Shown: positions 35,001 through 46,497 of the stretch, in pieces | How the letters are laid out: the number at the start of each line of letters is the position of its first letter | Position numbering within the stretch: the first letter of the stretch is position 1 | From: Undaria pinnatifida | Lineage: Eukaryota; Sar; Phaeophyceae; Laminariales; Alariaceae | NCBI GenBank assembly: GCA_012845835.1 | Contig: JABAKD010000010.1 | Location: 16,531,355-16,595,354, forward strand | Reading direction: 5' to 3' | Length of the DNA stretch: 64,000 nucleotides | Translations under genes and position numbers: made by a program | The notes under the pieces: generated by a model | Databases searched by the model: none | What the model was told of the DNA's origin: nothing | The model's input: the letters and a program-made list of their open reading frames with translations, nothing else

Positions 35001-38000
35001 AGCACCTAACAGTAGTAGGAGACGGAGGTTCGTCACCTTCATTGGCTTAACCTAGGAATCTAGCTCGCCTAACGACCTAGTCGCGGCGATCTTTGGGGCG
35101 ATGGGCTGATCGCGTTTGCGAGCTAGAAAACACTTCCTGGTGGGATCGAGGCGCTGGCGTAAACCCGACCCAACCCCTAACCCTAGCCCCAACCCGGACC
35201 CAAAACGGGCCAGAAACGGGCTAGAAACGCGACTGCGCTACTTTCCTATATTTTTTTGTGTTATTCCAATCTGCGGACCACCACATAGCCCTCGGCCAAC
35301 AAGAGAGCCTAAAGATTTCCCTCTGAGATCCGCGCGGCTACCTTGCTAGGTCCGCTGTAGGAATCTTATGTATACTCCTTATTATACAACACGCTTATGT
35401 CGTCGTAGTAGTAGTCATTTGGATCTTGAATTCGGTTTCAGTATTCGTTTCGCGTAACCCGCTATACCGTTCGCCACCCGGCCCCCAGCGATCGCACGCC
35501 CGTGCCACGCCCGCCTCACACACCAGCCCTCGGTGTCCCCGGCGACATAACGGCCGGCGGTTCCCAACTTGACGATCAAAGAGCGTGAAAAGACTCTCCC
35601 GAGGGCGGCTCGCTCTCTCCCCGGGAAGGCGGAGAATCGTAAGAAAGCGGAAATCCTCACCCAGCTCCTCGCGTACTAGGTGTACTGCTGTAGTACGTAT
35701 TGCTGCACTTTTTTGCTGCCGTTGTAGATTGGTCGGTACGCACTGCTGCACTGCTGTTGAACTGCTGGGGTGCGTAGGTCGGTGGGTGGATGGAAGGTGC
35801 TAGACGGGTGGCGGCTCGCTTGCCCCCCGAGATGGCAAGGGGTCGTAAAAAAAATCCTCCCCGCGTTTCTTACCGGGTCCTCAGCACTCGAGAACCAACC
35901 AAATGCTCCTCGCGTACCGGTATACTGCTGTACGTATTGCTGCGCTGCTGTACTGCTGTAGTGGGCTGCTCGGCGGGTAGTGGGTGGGTGGTGGGTGCAC
36001 TGGGTGGTGCCTGGCGGGTTGGTGCATCGTTTCGTACGTGGGTTGATTGTTTCGTGCTGTGGGGTTGACCCTTTTTTTTGTAGGTACCGGTTTACTTCCG
36101 TACGTACTGCTGCACTGCTGTACTGCTGTGTAGTGGGTTGGGTTGGCCGGTGGGTAGTGGGTGGATGGTGGCCCTGTTATTTTGTTTGTTAGAGCATACA
36201 GTCATTTGTTTTCTCCGCTATACCGGCCGGCTCTGGCATACTTCGGGAGTACCACTAGTACTATGTATAGGAACACTGACACGTCTCGAGGCTCTGTCTC
36301 TGTGGTTAGAGCTGCAGAGGTGGCACCGAAATGTCTGCTAAGATAACCCGTGACGAAGAAAGAAGATGTTTTGAAAAGTGGCGCTTATGTGGCCCAAATA
36401 TGAAAACGAAGGAGAGTGACAGAGGTGGGCGATGCCTTTCCTCGTTATCACGGCATGCCCATGCTACGGGCAGATGTACTCTACGTGTGGTTTTACTAGC
36501 CGATGGTCCGACCTATAGCTATTCCCTGTAATGTTCCCTACAGCATTCTCAGATACTTATGGTAGTAAGCTAGCTATGCTACAATGTAGTCACGGTCCCG
36601 AAATATATGTTGGATACAGTGCGTCGTCGGGAAGGAACAAACTTAATCTCGCCGCGTGTTGTATTTCCCCGCATCTACGTTAAGATATTTTACTCGTGCG
36701 AAGTGACTGCCCATCAACAAATATGTGGACCCCGATATCTATATATGGGTCGAAGCATCCATAATTCAATGCGCCCCCTTGATGCAAAATCAGTTGGCTA
36801 GAAAAAAATTGAAACTCAGATATATCAAAACACAACTAAAACCACATATTCAGACCTGTGTATTAACAGCGGTAGTGTGGGTATTTAATCAAATATTCAA
36901 ATATTCAAATATCAAATAATCAAATAATAAAACTGAGCGTGGTTTAATTACCAGAAAGAAACTCTCCAAGAAAAGAAACTCAAGTCCTTTTGTTGGGTAC
37001 TCAACATGCCTCCTGAACTACACTTAGAGTTATGTACCAGAAACCGAAACAATATAAAATTATAGACGAATACATTCGGGTTCGGGACAAGGCCGCCCTT
37101 CCGGAATGTCAGAGATCCCGGAATGATGCATACTTATAACAGATTGATCCGTGCGTTTCCGTACGTCGAACTTGAGCCCGGTAAATTTGCCGCCGACAGC
37201 TTTAACGAGCTTGTCGACCGCACCAGCTGCTTTTGTTGACTCTCCCATGGTGATGCTGCTGATGCTGATGCTATAGTCGGGGCTCGATTATTATTTTGAA
37301 GCGATTTCCCGCTGGAGAAGATGTTGACTACTTTTGCGCTTCTTGGAAGAACACGACGAACATCGGTGGGACGTCGATGCTTGGTGCCCATCGATATATA
37401 GATCAAAGAGCGAGGCTCATAACCTGGAACACTGACACGTCTCGAGGCTCTGTCTCTGTGGTTAGAGCTGCAGAGGTGGCACCGAAGTGTTTGTTAAGAT
37501 TACTTGTGAAGAAGAAAGAAGATACTTTGAAAAGTGGCATTTATGTGGCCCAAAGATGGACACGAAGGAGAGTGACAGAGGCGGGCGATGACTTCCCTCG
37601 TTGTCACTGCACAATGCTCATGCTACGGGAAGATGTACTCTACGGGCGGTTTTACTAGCCAACGGTCCGACCTAAAGCAATGCCCTGTAATGTTCCCCCC
37701 AGCATTATCAGATACTCATAGTGGTAATCTAGTTATCCTACAATGTAGCCAACGTCCCGAAAGATATGTTGAATACAGTGCGTGGGCGAGAAAGAACAAA
37801 CTTAATCTCGCCGCGTGTTGTATTTCCCCGCATCTACATTAAGATACTTTACTCGTGCAAAGTGGTTGCACATCAACAACTATTCGGATCCCGATATCTA
37901 TATACCTGGTATGGATCGTATCATTCGCAATAAGTACTTTATATTAGTGAGACATGGATGTACCACGCAGCTTGCAAAGTTGACTTTCAACCATTCAATT

Positions 38001-40633
38001 GGTTGTACTCACATATGACGTTTTTCAATTATTTTTTGAAAAAATCAACATGTTTTAATAGATATAAATTCGCCTGGCGCGGTCAGTCGCTAGCCGAGCC
38101 CTTGGTCGGACTTTTCGCTAGCCAGCGTCCGTGACTGGCCAGCACCAGGAACTTTTCGTGGAAACAACTGTTAGCTTCTAACTTTTGTGGAGTAGCCTTC
38201 AGGACTGTCACTTTGTTGGACTTCAGTGGAGACATTGACGTCAGTTTAGTGCGTCAACAAGTAGTTAGGCTAGATCGTCAGCAACACATTTTGTCACAGC
38301 CGTGACACACAGCTTCGTCGGCTTTGCGGAGGGCAGTGACACTATTCAACCGGCCCAAAAAACATAGATATACCCGAGGAAACAATTAATTGGAGGAAAA
38401 ACGAAAAAAATCGAAGCAAAGATCAACACGTTTCTTCGTCGTGTAGCGCAGACGGCGCCAGACACGGGCGGGCGTAACCGCACGCCGAGTGACTGCCATC
38501 ACAGCAGGAGCCGTCGAGGGGAGGGAGGGAATCTATGATCGAGCCTTGATGCAGCGGGAAACGAACTGTGCTGACATTGCATGCGAATTGTTTCGAGTAA
38601 AACAAACCCAACAGTGTGGGAAAAAAATGTCCGTAATGTACGGACCGTTTATATATTTATGTGAATATAGCACGGTTCTTACATTTCCGGGAAAATTTGT
38701 GCCTGGTACGTTGTACGATGACTCTTATCATACAAGTACGTACAAGTGCGGGATTACACACAAACAGCAAGCTTGGAGGCAGACTCCAGGCGCGTGCTGA
38801 GAAGCCTTGGCCAAGACTCAAGCCCAGCGGCACGCACAGAAACAACTCACACGTGGGCTAGACGTGGGACGCGCCGCCGCGGAGGTGTACGGGCGGCGCT
38901 GTACACCATGCGAGGTGCAGCTGGCACAGGACAGGCTTGCACAGCAGCAGCAACTGGCAAAGATCAGCGCTTGCGATCCCTTCGTATCACACGTTTTTTT
39001 GTCTTTGCTTGGTTATTTCCCCATCGCTAATTAGTTGATTTCCTAACGAGTTTGTTTCTTAGAGAACGACCATGAGACGTTTTTTCCAGCTCTTACGTCT
39101 AAAAAAACAATTTGAGTATGTATCATGTTATTTGTCGGTGTTTGGCCTAATGAAACCTAACTAATAAAGAGCCTTTTTTCGGTTTTTGGGGCCCTCTGCT
39201 CTCGCTTCAGCTTCTCCTTCTCCTCCTCCTCCTCCTCCTGCTGTATGTACATGTTCCTGTCTACTCTTCTCTTTATGCAAATACAACTTTGATTATTATC
39301 AAAAGTTTTTGCTTGGCTTTTGCCCCAGTTCCAGCAGATAAAACTGCAATTCGCCCGAAACTACAGTTAGTAACTCAGGCTTACTTGTGTTTGTACAATG
39401 ATAGCGAAGTATAGATGTACCACGCAGCTTACAAAGTTGAGTTTCAATCATTCAATCGGTCGTACTCACAGATGACGTTTTTCAATCTTTATAAAATAAT
39501 AGTCGTCCTCCTCCTGTTTGTACAATGATAGCGAAGTATAGATGTACCACGCAGCTTACAAAGTTGAGTTTCAATCATTCAATCGGTCGTACGCACAGAT
39601 GACGTTTTTCAATCTTTATAAAATAATAGTCGTCCTCCTCCTGTGTAGTGCTGCTCTCTTCTCATTCCACTCTCCGTACAAGAACTTGTACGCGTTTACG
39701 CTTCTTCGACAAAGGTCATATCTATTTTTTGTATTAATATTATGCTCCTACTGCTTTGCTGCTGCTACGGCCTCCTCTGTTTTGCTGGTGGGCTAGCATT
39801 AATCATACCTGGTACGAGTACTGCGTCATACGCTTTCGGTCTCTTCTCTCGCGTCACCCTCTTTTGGTCATTTCTTTGTCTATGTTCACTGTTCTATAAT
39901 ACTTTTTTTCATGTGTTTAGTGTTTGAGTACTACGGATCACTTTTTATTCTGCCTACCTATTAATAGCGTTCTGCATCCTTATATCTCACCTCCAAGGGG
40001 AGCACTTGTATAATACGATAATACCGTATCCTCGGTCGGTGACGCATGCCACCAATAGTTCGATAGGGGGTAGCGCCTAATTTTTCTGAGGGTTTTCACT
40101 GAGGAGTCCGTCACCTCGCCCTAACACTGACTTTGAGAAAAACGAAGTTGTACACGATGAAAACAATCATATGGTCTAGGTAAATATAGTGAGCACTGGG
40201 ATAGGTACCGAGTTTTTTTTTATCACCTCCGATGCTTCCGGGGAGGGAGGTATGGCATGAATTGCATCCATATCTTGGCGACAATCCGGTTGGAACTATG
40301 TGCAGGTATGTGTTTCCAGTAAGACGCCAAAAAAACATGATTTTGACGAAAAAAAAAGGTAACGATTAGCATTTTTTCCAAATATGTCGCGTAGGTGTCT
40401 TGCCTTGATTTTATTTGTGCGCGTTTTTTTTTGTCACGAATCACTCTTGACGTCATATTTTTTATTTGGTATGTTCGTAAACAGTTCGTGAGAACGGAGA
40501 TATCACAACTCGCGAAACTGCCCCGTTTCTTTTTTCGTTCGCTATAAATTGCCCCAAAATGGCTAATTGATAATGATCATCGTGGTGCCGAAGAGGGTTT
40601 CCGAATCGGCGTTTACCTGAGCTGGTTACGTCC

Positions 40634-40664
<31 letters not shown>

Positions 40665-43600
40665 CTGCTTTCCGCCTCCGCCTTCAGAGAGGTGAACGCC
40701 CAAACGTCCGTGTTGGAAGGGGACGACGTCTCCCTCGCCAGCTTCACAGGAGGCCCAGGGGGGGCGCACCTGCTCGGAAAGGTGACGCTGTCGTGGGGAG
40801 AGAGAGGAGTGGGGCGGTGGGGGGCGGGGAGATGGGGGGTGGGAGGTGCGGGGGGGGTGAGGGGGGCGGGGGGCGGGGCGTACTCATTTGTTGCTTGCTT
40901 AGTCATTTGACCATTGACCGCGCATCCCTTTCGAGACGGAGCACCGTTCCTACTCTTAATAGAGACACCTCCAACATTCGGGCGCTCGTTACGCTTCTTC
41001 CATATATTGCATAGAAACTGTTTGCTTATCCTATCCCCGTCCTGTTTCGCCGTCTGCAGCCACCATCTATCTTCTAGGATAGCTATTGTTTTCTCGAGTA
41101 CCAAACTCTCCCATGTCACATACGTCTAATATCCTTATCTCCTCCTCTAACGTATCCCGTTCCTCCTTACATATTTTACATTCTCCTACTATATGAGTCC
41201 TACTCTCCATTGTTGTGCCACACGGGCACATAATTGTAGCCACGCCCTTCTCCTCCCGACTACTGGTATAGCTGTTTCTTATTTCTGGTAGGTCCAGGTT
41301 CCCTACACGAAATAACAGTTTCAGCTTTTTCGCGTAGTCCATTGGGCTGTGCAGATACGTTTTCATTTCAGTATCTTCCCTCAACCCCCCGTATATCTCT
41401 AAGTACTTCTCTTTTACCTTATTTCTTACCGCTAGCCTTTCCTTTCCTTTTATTCTTTCTTTTACTTCTGTCCTATACCCGCCAAACTTCTCTATAGACA
41501 GTACTCTTCTTGCCCCCCCCCTAGATCCTTCCATATTTTCTCGACTACGTTATCCCATCTTATTCCAGCTCGGCCTTCTGTTATTTTCTCCCATACAGCC
41601 CTGTCAACTATGGCTGGCAACCTCTATTGGGATATTCTTTGCTTTATATTGCCATTTCGAATTTCTCACGTCTCTGTTTTTATTGGGTACGTTCCTAGTC
41701 CTGCTCTTAATGCTGTATTACTCGTCGTACTTGAGCATCGTAGTATATTTTTATTAATAGCTGCTGCAATCTACACTGTTTCCAGTTGTTTTACGAACTC
41801 CGCGTTATCTTCCCATACTTCTTCTGCATACTCTAACTTTGGTACAACCACATTCATCAGAATACATATTTTAATCCTAGCGTCAAGGTGCGGGTCTGTT
41901 AGGATCGCATCCATCTTGCCTGGTCGTAATTTACCCCTTTCTATTACTTTCGCTATGTGTGCATCCCAAGAGCAGTCCTCTGAGATCTCTACGCCAAGGT
42001 ACGTGTATTGGTCTTCGGTCGGTAGTTCATCTTCTCCCCACTTCCATTTGAAATTGATCGTATGCACCTCATCTTCGTTACATACAACTACTGCGCATTT
42101 GTTCACGTTCCCTGTCACTCTCCATTTCCTAGTGTTCTCTAGTGCTTGATGAGTGTACTCTAGTGCTTGATGAGGGGGGGAGAGAAGGGGGAAGAGGGTG
42201 AGGTGTGGGGGGGGGGAAGGTGGAAGAGAGGTGGAGGTGGGTGCGTGGGGGAGGTGGATGTGGGTGATTAGGGGGGGTGGAGGGGGGAAGTGGGGGGTAA
42301 CGGCAGGTGTGTGGGTGAGTGAGTGGGGAGGGACGGAGGGGGGAGGGTGAAATACCTGTGTGGATTATCACCGGGTACTGCTGCTTATAGCCGGGTCCAC
42401 GTTTATCTTTTGGTTCTGCAGCTGTTTGCTTGGGGCTGGTGCGAAGAGACCGCCGGCCCGCCCGCGAAGTGTAGTGGTCGGTTGTCGTCGTCGCGCCACA
42501 CTATAGATGGTTGCGTAGACAATGGTTGGCTGAACGGATACGATGGTTGGTCGTAAGGACACGATGGTTGACTGTGCCGGTTCAAGTGCGGCGGTGGCAT
42601 CCGGAAAAGGTTAAAGTTTCCCGTTTGTCATGCCTCCGCTGACGATAAGAGACAATAACTCTATCTTGCTAACCTCAGTCTCTGCCTCCCCCCCTCTCAC
42701 CGAGGAAACACGCCACCTTACCCCCCCCCCCCCCCTCCCCCTATCCCCTCCCTCACACAGAAAACCGCAGCATCTGACTCACTGGAGCTCGACCTAGAGA
42801 CCGGCCTCCTCTTCCCCGGGCGGGCTTTCGTCGATGACTCGATGGCACAGAAAGGGAACGACGACGACAAAGGAGAACCGGGGGAGCAATCCAGAGCGAG
42901 GGTGGAGTTTCGCGTTAAAAAAGTCGGTGTCGGTGACGGCGGCAGCTGTGTGTTAGGGCCGACAGTTGCTGTGACACGAGAGCGCCAGTACCGCCATAGC
43001 TTCGACGACGGCCTGTTGTACAAGGGTGAGTTCCCTGCGTCGGCCGGTGGCGGCTAGTTGTTGTTGTTTTTTTTGTGTGCTTAGGGGGGTGGCCCGCGCG
43101 AGACCGTTCCGGCGAATCTCTTTCGACGCCGCGTGTAGTAGGTGATTATGATTCGTGTATGTTCACCGATTACCTTCAAATTAGCCAAGGCGCGCTACGC
43201 GAAACAAGGGACAGAAAAATCCGAGGTTGTGTTCTGCAAGGTACGTGCAAACTATACCCGGGTTATTTACCTCGGGGTGTTAGCCTACAAAGAACTTCTG
43301 TGAGTTTTGTAGAACATTCGTACCCCGTACCCGGAACTTCTGGAAGTTTTGTACGACATTCATACCCGTAGCCGGAACTTCTGGAAATTCTGTACGCTCG
43401 TGGCCACAATACCCGGGATACGGGTACAGACCCGCTCGGAACTTCTGGGGAGTTCTGTACGCCCGTGCCACAATACCCAGAACTTCTGGAAGTTCGTAAG
43501 ACTTCCGTACCCGTACCCGGAACTTCTGGAAGTATTGTAAAATCCCCATACCCTCATCCGGAACTTCTGTGACATTTTGTAAGACTGTGGCACAATACCC

Positions 43601-46497
43601 GGGATACGGGTATACCTTTGTTACGAAACCCGGGGAGCCCTGCATTCGTTCCGATTTAATCCGAAGAGTGTATTATGCGTTGAGATGTCATGTCTTTTCA
43701 GTTACACAAACCGAACACCGAACGGCAGTACGTATCATATATTAATAGCACCTGTTCATTTTTCTTTCGTTTCCAAGGGCACGTGTTAACCAAAGACACC
43801 TTTACATCGAAAATATTTTTTTGTTTTGAATCGAATTGAATTCGAGTCGATTTGGTAGAAACATACGAATTTGCCTCCTATCCGGATTACATGTATTGCG
43901 TGGTATCAATGTTTTTTTCCCATCGGAAAAATGCAGATCTCGCTATCATCGAAATCTTGAACTATCCTCTGTGTTTTCGGTAGCTTCGCTTTTTTGTCGT
44001 GGCACTTGGCTTGTCGAGCTGGTGGCAAAATTGGGCTTGCGACCACCATTATTTTTTTTAGGCGCTACAGCCGGGGTACGCTACGGTATGATCTGTTGCA
44101 AAACAGTGGACGTGAGCGCGGCTGTTGCCCCAGTCGACACTCGGTGAGATTTATTACGATTTATCGCCTGGGTGATGGTTGTCGATAGCCCTCAAACCTA
44201 CGACGGATTGCCTCGCGGACGTTGGCCCGGTCAGAACATGCCGTGCATGTTCGACGAAATCCTCCACTTCGAATCGAACTCCTCCCCCGAGGCCGTGTAG
44301 TTACCTGGGTGTTTCCCGTACCCGGAACTTCTGTAAGTTCTGTAGGACATCCACACCCGTCCCCGGAACTTCTGTGAGTTATGTAGGACATTCATACCCG
44401 TACCTGGAACTTCTGCAAGTTCTGTACGCCAGTGCCACAAATACCCGGGATACGGGTATGGCAGGCATTTTCATGTCTGCCCGGAACTTCTGTGAACTCT
44501 GTATCCCCGTGCCATAATACCCGGAACTTCTAGAAGTTCTGTAAGACTTTCATACCCGTACCTGAAACTTCTGTGAGTTATGTAGGACATTCATACCCGT
44601 ACCCGGAACTTTTGTGAGTTCCATTCGCCCCGTGCCACAATACCCGGGGTATGGGTACAGCATGTTTTGTACCCACCCGAAACTTCTGTGAGTTCTGTAC
44701 GCCAGTGGCACAATACCCGGAATTTATGTGAGTTCTGTAACACTTCCATACCCGTACCCGAAACTTCTGGAAGTTCTGTAAGACTCCCATACCCTTACCT
44801 GGAATCCACAAATCCTACAGAATATAACCTTGGAAAATTCCACCTCTGTTGTACCGTTTCCGGCGACACTTCGCTCAACTTTCCAATCGAAAACGTCGGA
44901 TATTGCTTTGCTAGGCGGCGGACTGGACTCGCAGCAGTTACGCAGACTTCTTCGTTCGAAGTGCTTTGCCGAAGATGAGATGCCCCCAACGCCCTCCGAT
45001 CTAGCTGGCGAGTGGCGATCGAGCCCGGGAATCTGGAAGGTACGAGTAAGCTCAAGCACGTCGCACTGGTGTTGATACTTTTTAAGTAGAGGGCAGGACA
45101 CCCGGTCGAAATCGAGTCGGCAATCACTTGTTTTATGTTGCGCTCCAAGAAATCCGTTCGCTCCCACGTTTCTAGTAGATGTACAAGCTGGGCCGGCCAA
45201 GACGCTCAAAACAAGCCAATATCGCTGTGCTGCGCTCATTTCTTCGAGTCGGACCTGAAGTTTTGGCACGTGATTTGGACCAGCTCACCAAAACAGTACT
45301 TGGCGAACTTAAAAAATATATATATATCCGTTGACTTTTCATCAATTTAGTGATTTTTGAAAACTTTTGGCCGGCCATATGTCGGCCATTTTTTTTTTTT
45401 TTGAGTTCGCCAAGTACCGTTTTGGTGAGCTTGGTCCAAATCACGTGTCAAAATTTCAGGTCCTAACTTCAAAAATTGAGAGGTGCATGGCCAAGTTTCC
45501 ACCGAAGGGCCTCTGCATACAAATTTACATATATTTCAGGGGTTCATCCATAACTTTCTAACGAAAGTGACCCATGAAATGAAACGCATATGTCCCTACT
45601 CCTCGTCCCAAGATGTACATGCCCAGAAAAATTGAGCCAATTCCATCCACGTTGTATTTCGAGCAATTATAGAAAAAGCAACACGAAAAAATCATGAAAA
45701 AAATGCTCAAACTAGGAGACGTGAGCAGCAACCACTTTTTTCGGCACCAACTTAGCAGATTCTCAAGCTGGAGGGCTTAAAGTGACCACCGTATCTAGCT
45801 GATTACGAGGATATGCTCAGTTTGCAGTGGATCACTGTCGTTCAAAAGATATGCCCGACTGACGGATTATGGGTTTCTTGGCCAGCCCAGCTTGTATACC
45901 TGGTATTTCGTCAATATGAAATATATATATACACTGCAACGTATCACATGGTCATCATACCCCACGTGTCACCCTAACGCCGATGCGCACACGGTGCTCC
46001 ACCCCCTTCCCTGCACTCCTTCCATATTTGCCAAACCCGAACCGATCCCGCACGCTCAGTTGTTCGACAAAAACACGGTCCCCTCTTCCACGGGCAAGAC
46101 ATCCCCGGGGGCTTCCTTGGTGCTAAATCGACCCGCTTCTCTCTGGGAAGGTGCAAATAACGCCCGCATTCCCACCACCCCGGGTGATAAAAACGCCTCC
46201 GGAAAAACTATAAGCCTGTTGCTTCTGCGGGGTGGGGTCACCGTACGGGTCGGGCCGTGGCTTCCCGATGATAACGCGGAGTCGCAGTGGGGTGGTGCCG
46301 CCGCGATTCGCGCCGCATCTGCAGGCGTGGGGTTTGATTCCATGGAGGGGTCGTGTTGGGCGGTAGAGGTTGGCTGGTTGGTTGGTGGGGAGGGAAAGGG
46401 TGCCAGAAGAGAAGTGCTGACGACTGTGATTGACGCGGAGACCATGGAGCCGCTCGGGGCGTGGAGGGGGGTGGAAAAGCGCGTGAGCTTGGATTGA
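31326..46497 (+). CDS. DUF3598-like protein (lipocalin-type, probably plastid-targeted), complete 7-exon model
   Basis: Exons are 31326-32021, 33053-33177, 40688-40781, 42761-43025, 43085-43240, 44915-45039 and 46060-46497. The join is 1899 nt, 632 residues plus TGA. Intron phases 0, 2, 0, 1, 1 and 0 all match, which random joins would rarely give. Residues 1-60 have a hydrophobic leader (CVFLLPAAVLSLTAP) and an Ala run encoded by CTG-type repeats; 60-190 are Ser/Thr-rich low complexity. The conserved part starts with GGEWAGWECRF and IAVPEDYVPESLREWEVE. It continues with FPEVGCALDN, RQYRHSFDDGLLYKGGW, PPTPSDLAGEWRSSPG, KTISLLLLRGG and CWAVEVGWLVGG. This order resembles the cyanobacterial/plant DUF3598 family as I remember it; the match needs a profile search. 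The biochemical role of the family is unknown. Intron 2 is 7.5 kb. Exon 2 and the exon 4/5 junction are the least certain. Confidence 0.7.
32022..32250 (+). repeat. GTT/GGT triplet-rich tract directly after the exon 1 donor
   Basis: From the donor GTGGGT onward the sense strand is almost only GTT, GGT and GTG triplets for over 200 bp. Apparent coding in this stretch (poly-Val/Gly) is a by-product. Confidence 0.85.
32251..32724. repeat. 237-bp nearly identical tandem duplication
   Basis: Units 32251-32487 and 32488-32724 differ at one visible base (GGTGGTG against GATGGTG). Each contains a GTTGGT triplet tract and a unique segment ending TTATTGAGGCGAACAT. It is much younger than the other repeats in the window, or an assembly duplication. 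Confidence 0.93.
32740..33002 (+). mobile_element. 5'-truncated LINE 3' end with C-run tail
   Basis: On the plus strand it matches the LINE 3' region: ATGTTGGAGGAGTCTCCATT, then GTGCTCCGTCTCGAAAGGG, then CCATGGTCAAACCACTGAGG, then a C-run with one T (about 32977-33000). The frame even keeps PNVGGVSIRSRSGAPSRKG. It ends about 50 bp before the acceptor of DUF3598 exon 2, so its C tail forms part of the pyrimidine-rich 3' splice region. Confidence 0.82.
35430..36180 (-). repeat. Composite repeat shared in inverse orientation with 60450-60910
   Basis: The minus strand at 35440-35660 matches the plus strand at 60690-60900, including GCGGGCGTGGCACGGGCGTG and GGACACCGAGGGCT. Next to both lie GTGGGTGG- and CTGCTGTAC-rich stretches. 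In one shared frame the two copies keep VA.DTEG.CV.RAWHGRA. No known family is recognised. Confidence 0.7.
36268..36760 (+). repeat. Direct repeat, copy 1 (about 490 bp)
   Basis: It starts AACACTGACACGTCTCGAGG and matches 37425-37910, with roughly 88% identity by eye. Both copies end near CCCGATATCTATATA. The spacing is about 1157 bp. Confidence 0.88.
37060..37248 (-). CDS. Small open frame of unknown status
   Basis: ATG at 37246-37248 opens 62 codons beginning MGESTKAAGAVDKLVKAVGG, followed by KFTGLKFDVRKR. The start looks like a basic soluble protein, but no family, splice context or homologous copy is visible. It lies antisense in an intron between two direct repeats. It may be a chance frame or a gene fragment. 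Confidence 0.2.
   Translation of the reverse strand: MGESTKAAGAVDKLVKAVGGKFTGLKFDVRKRTDQSVISMHHSGISDIPEGRPCPEPECIRL
37425..37911 (+). repeat. Direct repeat, copy 2 (about 490 bp)
   Basis: It matches 36268-36760. At its right end it has a TACCTGGTA palindrome (37903-37911) where copy 1 has TATATGGGTCG. The short sequence therefore differs between otherwise alignable copies. Confidence 0.88.
39391..39644. repeat. 127-bp tandem duplication
   Basis: Units begin TTGTACAATGATAGCGAAGT at 39391 and 39518 and are almost identical (GTACTCACAG against GTACGCACAG). A diverged third copy is at 37940-38030. Confidence 0.92.
40782..42760 (+). other. Intron 3 of the DUF3598 gene
   Basis: It runs from the donor GTGACG to an acceptor preceded by a C16 run (42720-42735). 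A G-rich stretch (40795-40880) follows the donor. An antisense LINE fragment fills most of it, and a G-rich purine tract lies at 42170-42360. Confidence 0.7.
40800..42150 (-). mobile_element. LINE (non-LTR retrotransposon) 3' portion with C-rich tail
   Basis: On the minus strand 42118-41771 encodes the end of a LINE reverse transcriptase (DQYTYLGVEISEDCSWDAHI, RGKLRPGKMDAIL, VVVPKLEYAEEVW). A frameshifted part reads TSNTALRAGLGTYPIKTETR. The stretch 41534-41067 encodes the C-terminal domain with a zinc-knuckle-like CPCGTTMESRTHIVGECKIC. Another frame change leads into EDRWWLQTAKQDGDRISKQF and PNVGGVSIKSRNGAPSRKG. It ends ATGAGTACG plus a C-rich tail (40800-40880), which meets the DUF3598 exon 3 donor side. 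The 5' two thirds are absent and the frame is broken, so the copy is dead. Confidence 0.85.
43290..43640. repeat. CCCGGAACTTCTGGAAGTT minisatellite, block 1
   Basis: Irregular units around GTACCCGGAACTTCTG.AAGTTCTGTA fill the start of DUF3598 intron 5. The core AACTTCTGGAAGTT is partly palindromic. Confidence 0.88.
44310..44845. repeat. CCCGGAACTTCTG minisatellite, block 2
   Basis: It has the same unit as 43290-43640. The last ~90 bp (44755-44845) also match 7670-7760. It ends 70 bp before the exon 6 acceptor. Confidence 0.88.
45251..45463. mobile_element. MITE-like foldback of 213 bp
   Basis: The arms 45251-45315 (GGACCTGAAGTTTTGGCACG...) and about 45398-45463 are near-perfect inverted copies around an AT-rich loop. 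It lies in DUF3598 intron 6. No target duplication could be settled. Confidence 0.85.

Larger units (their letters stand above)
33178..40687 (+). other. Intron 2 of the DUF3598 gene, repeat-filled
   Basis: This 7.5 kb intron begins GTGAGC and ends in a 30+ base C run, CCGCCTCCGCCTTCAG. It includes CTG-rich sequence (33780-34110), an element shared with 60.45-60.91 kb, two direct-repeat pairs and scattered palindromes. No exon needed by the model is missing from it. Confidence 0.6.

Noticed and set aside
35165-35220. Telomere-like CCCTAACCCTAGCCC
   Set aside because: Only two imperfect units within a CCCGACCC/CCCGGACCC context; not an array. The same holds for AGGGTTAGGG at 54550.
38740-39034. 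Possible exon with a Gln-rich helix (AQDRLAQQQQLAKIS) ending in TAG
   Set aside because: It lies on the sense strand of DUF3598 intron 2, but including it breaks the phase chain; no donor/acceptor pair and no family.
41610-42149. Plus-strand open frame of 179 codons
   Set aside because: Antisense shadow of the LINE reverse transcriptase end.
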